A stretch of 64,000 nucleotides of DNA from Tritrichomonas musculus. Taxonomy: Eukaryota; Parabasalia; Tritrichomonadida; Tritrichomonadidae. Each line of letters begins with the position of its first letter. The first letter of the stretch is position 1. A model generated the notes under the pieces. It saw only the letters and a list, made by a program, of their open reading frames with translations, was not told where the DNA came from and did not search any database. Shown in pieces: positions 58,484 through 64,000 of this stretch. The stretch covers positions 4,278,001 through 4,342,000 of the forward strand of contig JAPFFF010000003.1 in the NCBI GenBank assembly GCA_039105265.1, given 5' to 3'. The position numbers and the translations under genes were made by a program.

Positions 58484-59014
58484 ATGAGTATAAATAATAG
58501 ACTTTTTTTGAGGAATATGCCGTATAGCGTCACAGAAAAAGAATTAAGAGATCAGTTTAAACAATTTGGTACAATTACGAATTGTGTGGTGAAGAATGAT
58601 CGTGGAATAGCTTTTATTACTTTTCAAGATAGTGATTCATATAAAAATTGCCTAGCCATGGATAATAAAATACTAATGCAAGGAAGATTAATTGGTATAT
58701 GCCCTGCATTACGATCTAATTATGAAGATAGCTCAAGTGAATATTTTAATACTAAGCAAGATTTTACTAATTATGATACTATTTTTATTAGTAATATTCC
58801 TTTAGATGTTGAAGACTATGAATTGCGTGAAGTTTTCATGAAATATCGACCTCACGACGTTAAATTAACCGATGGAGAAGACCATAAAGTACAGTGTGCT
58901 CTTATCAGAATTTTAAATCCGCAACTTGTTGATAAAGCGATTCAGGAAATGAATGGATATATTTTAAAAGGGTCTAAAATAACTGTATCACTTGCAGAAT
59001 ATTCATTATATTAA
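58484..59014 (+). CDS. Small RNA-binding protein with two RRM domains
   Basis: A 176-residue protein. The start is the ATG at 58484 (MSINNRLFLR); the longer frame needs a TTG. RRM1 spans about 4-78, with RNP2 LFLRNM and RNP1 RGIAFITF. RRM2 spans about 98-172, with RNP2 IFISNI and a weaker RNP1 (VQCALIRIL). Nothing else is present apart from a short Ser/Glu linker. Two-RRM proteins of this size act in mRNA processing, stability or poly(A) binding; the exact role cannot be read from the sequence. In the same orientation as, and about 200 bases upstream of, the Vps8-like gene. Confidence 0.85.
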   Translation: MSINNRLFLRNMPYSVTEKELRDQFKQFGTITNCVVKNDRGIAFITFQDSDSYKNCLAMDNKILMQGRLIGICPALRSNYEDSSSEYFNTKQDFTNYDTIFISNIPLDVEDYELREVFMKYRPHDVKLTDGEDHKVQCALIRILNPQLVDKAIQEMNGYILKGSKITVSLAEYSLY

Positions 59015-59212
59015 TTATATTATTATTATTTTTTAAATATTACTTATTTCATTTAGAACACGTGGGAAAAGCTTAAAATTTTTATCCAACTAAATATGAA
59101 TTTAAAAAATCTTCAATACATAAATTCTGTCATTCCCATTTTTTATTCAGAATTTCATTTATTTCTCTCAAATTTTTCAATATTTTTTTTTTTTTCTTAT
59201 AATAAATTAAAA

Positions 59213-59217
59213 TCATA
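59213..59217 (+). promoter_or_regulatory. Initiator TCATA
   Basis: TCATA fits TCA-Y-W. The +1 A (59215) lies 6 bases before the ATG at 59221, after a long T run. Confidence 0.5.
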
Positions 59218-59220
59218 TCA

Positions 59221-62200
59221 ATGGCAGATTCTCTTCTTCTTCAACCTCATGAAGTACCAGGAATTCAAGTTAAGGGAGATCCAGAAATTTGTACATCAAT
59301 GAATGACAATTTTTTCTTATATTGCGCTAATGACACTCTTTATTCATTTGATTCATCAACTTTAGCAAATTCTACGCTTCCTCAATATGATCCAGCTATT
59401 AGTCCAGCTGTTATTACTGCTCTTGCTATTAGCCCATCGAAAACAACGGCAGCAGCAGGTTTCAGTAACGGCTCAGTTCAAGTATTTGATTTAACAAAAA
59501 ATGTTTTATCAAAATCGAACATCCAAAAGAGCGATTTTTCAATTAAAAACATTGCTTTTCTAGATGATTTTACAATTCTATGCATTGACACAGCATGGAT
59601 TTTACATTACTATTCACTTGCTAATATAAAATCTTTATCATCTCTTACAAGTTACTTAGTTAAAGGTCTCAAAGAAAGCTTTTCGATTCACCTTAACACC
59701 CGTGTTTATCAACTTCTTGCTGCTCCTGTTTTATATCAAAAAAAGGGATCCGTTTTATTCAACAACCTTGCTTGTATAACAACTGAAGATACATTATATA
59801 TCTCAAAAATAGGTCCTTCAGATAAAAAAGAAGATATAATAGTAAGGAAAGTTAATGGTGCCAAAGCTACGTTTTCATTACAAAGCAATAAATCCACACT
59901 TTTATGTGCATATGCAGCACCATGCGATATTTCATTAATTACTATTGCTCCTGTTGGAAATACAGTTAATCGTATATCAGATATTATTGACGATGTTCCT
60001 CTTTGCATCAATTTTATTTCCGAAAACACTCTCATTGTAATTTTTTCCGAGAATAGTTGCTTAATTACATCAATTTCAGATTTACAAGGTTCTCATACAA
60101 CTGTTCCAATTAGCGGGAAATTCCTACAAGGAAATAAATCGCTTTTCGTATTTGGACAACTTCAACCAGATGCACCAACAAAGCTTTATGAAATTCGAAT
60201 GGTTACATTTGAAAATAAGATATATGCTTATATGGAGAAAGATGATCTTGAAAATGCTGTCAATTTATGTAGAAAAGCAATGAAAAATGATCAGTCTTCT
60301 ATTTCAGGTCTTCCAAAGAATGAATCTCAAAAAGCAAGAGTTATTGAAAAGTCAATGTCAGGATTCTTAAAATCAAGAACACAAAAAATTTTAAGTGAAG
60401 GAGATGATCTAAGTGCCGCTAGCCAAGCATCTTTTTTAATTAATTTAGCAAAGGAATTAAAGATGACAGATTGGATTGTTGCAGACGCAGTTAACATATA
60501 TAAAGAAGCTAATAAGCTTCCCATTTTCTTTAAATTAATTATCTCAGCTGATCCAGATGGAAAGCTTTTTAATTATAATAGTCAATTTGCTGAATTATTA
60601 TTTGAAAATCATGACTCATTAGATATAACCCCTTTTATTCTTTCTCTTCCATCTACAGTTGTCCCACCAAAGAGGCTTCTTCAATACGGACTTGAGACTA
60701 AAAACTCAGAATTACTAGCACAAGTATACTTGAAAAAATTAGATGATCCATTAAAATGCGCAATGATTTATTCACATTCGAATTTTTCATCAGTTTTTGA
60801 TATACTATTGACTTACATTGATAAATCGAAAAAAATCGAAAAAGCAAATTCACTAATTGAATGGGTCTTTTCATCTACACAAACTAACAAACTACCATTC
60901 ATACGTGCAATTATTCGAGCTGAAAGGACAGATGTTATTGATAAAATGGAACATTATATCACAAGTTTTGAAAAAGGAAATGCCCAACCCAACCCACCAA
61001 TCACCTTTGAACAATTTGTTAACTCATCAATTTATGCCTGCTCATTAGAAAACATTCAATCCAACTCCAAAGTTCATCAGCTCCTTGCCTCTTACATAGT
61101 AAATAATAAGATAAACCTCACAAGAACATCAATGAAATATTTACTATCCAGGATTTTTACAGAGAATGCTCCAGTAAATGAAAATAGAGATGATAATCAA
61201 ATTAGTGAAAAAGAAGCTCTCCTTTTTGTTATTCTTAGTAATAATCCAGATAATAAAATGCTAGAGTCGCTTCTTCCTTTATGCGCTACTTATGACTTCA
61301 AAAATGCTCGAAAACAAATTTTGATGAATCTTAAGAAATACGACGTTTTAATTAAAGATGAAATTATTAATGAGGGGAACGGAAAATCAAACGAAGGAAT
61401 TTTCCCATTTATTCGCAGACTAATTCGAAATTCAGAAATAAATAATGATAATGAATCACTTTTCAATATTAGAAAAGCAGTTATTTCAAACTCCGTCTTA
61501 TTAATAGCAAAAGATGTCAACTCATTTGTTGATATCTTATTTGCATTTACAACCAAAGAAGATGAAAAAGATATCAAAAGTATTCCTCCAAGTTCGAATT
61601 TGTCTTCAATTGCTTCAACTTCTTCAATTGCTTCAACATCTTCAATGGCTTCAACTTCCTCATTATCATCAAATGTGACCAGTGATTCTCTCCTTATTCC
61701 CAATCAAAACTCTTCCAAAGTTAGTATTCAAGAAATTAATAATGAGCTATTACCACTTTTAACTGATGAATCATTCAAACAATATTATTTACGCGCATTA
61801 CTCGCTGATGATCGTGGAGCCCGCACTCGACTTGGCCAAAAAGAGACAAATAATTACGTAGTATTTTTATGCCGCTACTTTCCAAATGAAGTTCGACGTT
61901 TCATCATGAATCGTGAGGATGTAAACGTCATTGATCTTTTAGAAATCTGTAAATCACGTAATGTTCTTGACGCATGCGCTGTTATCTACTTCAAAGTCAG
62001 TGAGTTTGACAAGGCATTTAAATATCTCCATGAATATTTTGAAAAGAAGCTCTACTCATATGTGATGTCACCAAATGATTCTGGAAATGATGAAGATGCG
62101 AAAAATTTAAAGGACGCTCTTTCTCTTCTTTCCGAATTTTTGACAAAAAGTAAAGTCGAAAATTATGAAGTTTATTGCACAATGTTCATTAAATCATTTG

Positions 62201-62739
62201 CTGCACCTTTGTACAAAGTGAAAGATCAACCCGAAAAATCAGCTGTTCTTACCGATTGTCTTCACACTGTTAGTACGTTATCATCAGACAGAATACCATT
62301 TGATAAGATTCTCGAAATCATAGTTGTTGAATTTTCTCCACTTGATCTCGGTGTCATGCGAAATACGTTATGCGGAGTTATTAATGATTATGATTATGAT
62401 ATTGATACATCGAAATCACTCACAGTTCTCTTCCAACAGGATGAAATTAAAGCTCAGGATAAATATTTAACAATGTCAATTCATGGAACTTGCTATGATT
62501 CAATATTTTGTGGTGTATGTCATGGATTACTTAATGAAGGCAGCGAAGATGGCGTAAAGCTTTTTGAATGCGGTCATGTATTTCATAATAGCTGTTTGAC
62601 AAAGCAGGTTTGCCCTGTTTGCAACCCCGAAGAAAGGATTGATCAAGATATTAAGAAACCAACATCTGAATTGAATCAAGACCAAATATTTAAGAGACTT
62701 AAAAGATTTGAGTATGGATTGAAGAGGAAACCTTTATGA
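59221..62739 (+). CDS. Vps8-like endosomal tethering protein (beta-propeller, helical repeats, RING)
   Basis: A 1172-residue protein, complete from ATG to TGA. Residues about 20-330 are WD-like beta strands (ITALAISPSKTTAAAGFSNG, VQVFDL). The middle is helical solenoid of the clathrin-repeat kind. The segment NNYVVFLCRYFPNEVRRFI, then VNVIDLLEICKSRNVLDACA and FDKAFKYLHEYF resembles the CORVET subunit Vps8. The C-terminal RING (1097-1134) has CGVC, CGHVFHNSC and CPVC. Vps8 tethers early endosomes through Rab5. Vps11, Vps18 and Vps41 share the same layout and are the main alternatives. A Ser/Thr/Ala-rich linker (SSIASTSSIASTSSMAST) interrupts the solenoid near residue 795. Confidence 0.75.
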   Translation: MADSLLLQPHEVPGIQVKGDPEICTSMNDNFFLYCANDTLYSFDSSTLANSTLPQYDPAISPAVITALAISPSKTTAAAGFSNGSVQVFDLTKNVLSKSNIQKSDFSIKNIAFLDDFTILCIDTAWILHYYSLANIKSLSSLTSYLVKGLKESFSIHLNTRVYQLLAAPVLYQKKGSVLFNNLACITTEDTLYISKIGPSDKKEDIIVRKVNGAKATFSLQSNKSTLLCAYAAPCDISLITIAPVGNTVNRISDIIDDVPLCINFISENTLIVIFSENSCLITSISDLQGSHTTVPISGKFLQGNKSLFVFGQLQPDAPTKLYEIRMVTFENKIYAYMEKDDLENAVNLCRKAMKNDQSSISGLPKNESQKARVIEKSMSGFLKSRTQKILSEGDDLSAASQASFLINLAKELKMTDWIVADAVNIYKEANKLPIFFKLIISADPDGKLFNYNSQFAELLFENHDSLDITPFILSLPSTVVPPKRLLQYGLETKNSELLAQVYLKKLDDPLKCAMIYSHSNFSSVFDILLTYIDKSKKIEKANSLIEWVFSSTQTNKLPFIRAIIRAERTDVIDKMEHYITSFEKGNAQPNPPITFEQFVNSSIYACSLENIQSNSKVHQLLASYIVNNKINLTRTSMKYLLSRIFTENAPVNENRDDNQISEKEALLFVILSNNPDNKMLESLLPLCATYDFKNARKQILMNLKKYDVLIKDEIINEGNGKSNEGIFPFIRRLIRNSEINNDNESLFNIRKAVISNSVLLIAKDVNSFVDILFAFTTKEDEKDIKSIPPSSNLSSIASTSSIASTSSMASTSSLSSNVTSDSLLIPNQNSSKVSIQEINNELLPLLTDESFKQYYLRALLADDRGARTRLGQKETNNYVVFLCRYFPNEVRRFIMNREDVNVIDLLEICKSRNVLDACAVIYFKVSEFDKAFKYLHEYFEKKLYSYVMSPNDSGNDEDAKNLKDALSLLSEFLTKSKVENYEVYCTMFIKSFAAPLYKVKDQPEKSAVLTDCLHTVSTLSSDRIPFDKILEIIVVEFSPLDLGVMRNTLCGVINDYDYDIDTSKSLTVLFQQDEIKAQDKYLTMSIHGTCYDSIFCGVCHGLLNEGSEDGVKLFECGHVFHNSCLTKQVCPVCNPEERIDQDIKKPTSELNQDQIFKRLKRFEYGLKRKPL

Positions 62740-64000
62740 ATGAGGATATTGATTTCGAATTTGTTTTTTTTTAAATTTTATTTTTTATATTTATAAGAAA
62801 TGCTTAAATCGATTTATAAAAAGTTATTTTTTTTATTAATTATTTTTTTTGTACAATAGCAGAACATTATTAATAAAATCAAATTCATATAAGATAAATT
62901 CGAAAAAAATATTAATTTTGTCAATAATAAAGGATGTATACTATTCAGTATTTGAGCTTATAATTTCAACAACAGCGCTGACATTCACGTGAATTAAAAA
63001 ATAAATTAAGGACGACTTTTCACCGTTTATAATTTATTTTGTAACAATTAATTTTTGAATTCATTTTCATCGTAAATCATTGAAAATTAAAAAATTTAAT
63101 AACTCAAGTTAGAAGGGAAAAAAGAAACTTGTTTTTGTGTTAATACAAATCAAATAGAATAAATTATTGATATCCGGTTCGAAAAGTAAAATTGATACTT
63201 GTTATTTATCAAGTTTAATCATTTTTTTATTTTATCTACTAAAATTTCATCTTTTTCTTTAATATATTATGAGTTTGGAACCGGATTATTTTAAATATTC
63301 ATGTTATTTAATAAATGGTGCATAGAAAACAAAATGGTTTTTCTTTGAAATTGAGTTATTACATTTGGAAATTCTTAGAAAAAATATAAACGTATTTTGG
63401 TTTAATTCACTTTTTTTTTTGAAATATCTCTTTTTCAAAGCTGAATAATTATTTAATTTTTTTTTATATGCATTATATTCCAATTATTTATTCGTTAATA
63501 TGAGTTTTACATTAAAATTATGAAAGATTGAGGAAAAAAGAGGTGCGAGAGCTAAAATAACGTATTTTTTATAATTTAATTTATATTTATCTCCATAAAT
63601 AAAAAATATATATCAAAAACAATTTCAAAATTATTTATATATATAAGTATTATTTTAAAAATATAATCATTTATCATCATAAAATATTAAAAACAAAAGT
63701 TTTTTACATCATCAAAAATCATAAAAAAATCAATTTAACAAAAGCCTGATTTATGAATCAATTTATTAATCGTAGAAATAATTATAACAATAAATGTTTA
63801 ATAGTCTTTACTTATAAATTTAATAAACAAGTTATTGTGCAGAGCAGAAAATGAAAAGAAATGCTATTAAAATGGAAAATATCGTCATACATCAATGATA
63901 TAACAGTTTTAACATATTCATTTATATTTTATACATATATAAAATATTAGGTTAAAATTTGACGCATAAATTTTTGGCGAAGAACAAAATGAGATAATTC
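62740..64000. other. AT-rich region, no gene seen
   Basis: The last 1.26 kb of the window has no open frame of note. A foldback (63172-63286) is listed separately. No RNA gene recognised. Confidence 0.4.
63172..63286. repeat. 115-bp foldback
   Basis: ATCCGGTTC (63172-63180) is inverted at 63278-63286 (GAACCGGAT), with the match continuing inward through AAA except for one base. The span between is AT-rich. It may be a tiny MITE. Confidence 0.35.

Noticed and set aside
1-64000. Dictyostelium or another amoeba as the source
   Set aside because: Poly-Asn and AT-richness would fit, but the trichomonad initiator and M3/M5 boxes, absence of obvious introns, and the family content favour a parabasalid.

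Overview
The window reads as nuclear DNA of a parabasalid protist, most likely a Tritrichomonas or Trichomonas relative. The evidence is mixed. The host genes are eukaryotic, with no obvious spliceosomal introns. Several plus-strand genes carry a TCA-Y-W initiator 6 to 12 bases before the ATG, as in Trichomonas vaginalis. The uS3 gene carries a match to the T. vaginalis M3 box followed by an M5 (CCTTT) box. The gene families (Sel1-repeat kinases, BspA-type LRR remnants, beta-helix surface proteins, DENN paralogues, many small Tc1/mariner/pogo-type elements) are those expanded in trichomonads. The DNA is very AT-rich and TAA, TGA and TAG all serve as stops. The species is inferred, not proven.

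Layout. Bases 1-20.5 kb are gene-dense and alternate in strand: an LRR protein with charged repeats (5' partial), a small unknown protein, ribosomal protein uS3, an ArfGAP, a DnaJ/thioredoxin-like ER membrane protein, a coiled-coil protein resembling outer-dynein-arm docking subunits, a PlsC-type acyltransferase, a DENN protein with a poly-Asn tail, a GRP170/HYOU1-like ER chaperone, a bromodomain/NET (BET-like) protein with a degenerate pocket, a beta-helix membrane protein and a short eIF5. Bases 20.8-23.5 kb are decayed: a BspA-like LRR relic, a 21-bp minisatellite of about 43 copies, and a relic resembling a RING/UBR-type E3. Bases 24-32.5 kb hold two convergent kinase-Sel1 genes, the first split by a frameshift and carrying a young 108-bp Sel1 expansion. 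An importin-beta-like HEAT protein follows.

Bases 35.3-57.1 kb form a mobile-element island. It contains TA-flanked MITEs, a pogo-type element with about 230-bp near-identical inverted repeats, dead transposase fragments with an odd GC-rich insert, a 5.7-kb nested structure (outer non-autonomous element with GGGCA motifs, an inner whole pogo-type element and an abutting MITE), a 1.1-kb element, a second DENN gene, a whole Tc1-type element with DD37E spacing, and a MITE with a perfect 9-bp target duplication that interrupts a reading frame. Bases 58.5-62.7 kb return to host genes: a two-RRM protein and a Vps8-like beta-propeller/RING protein. The last 1.3 kb is AT-rich with no gene.

Several neighbours belong to common pathways: ER folding (DnaJ/Trx protein, GRP170), membrane traffic (ArfGAP, two DENN proteins, Vps8-like protein) and translation (uS3, eIF5). 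They are scattered on both strands, so there is no sign of an operon. I did not identify a complete new multi-gene system. The strongest unusual items are the nested transposon complex, the MITE families that share inner terminal-repeat sequence, the eIF5 reduced to its GAP half, and the BET-like protein that has lost its acetyl-lysine-binding asparagine.
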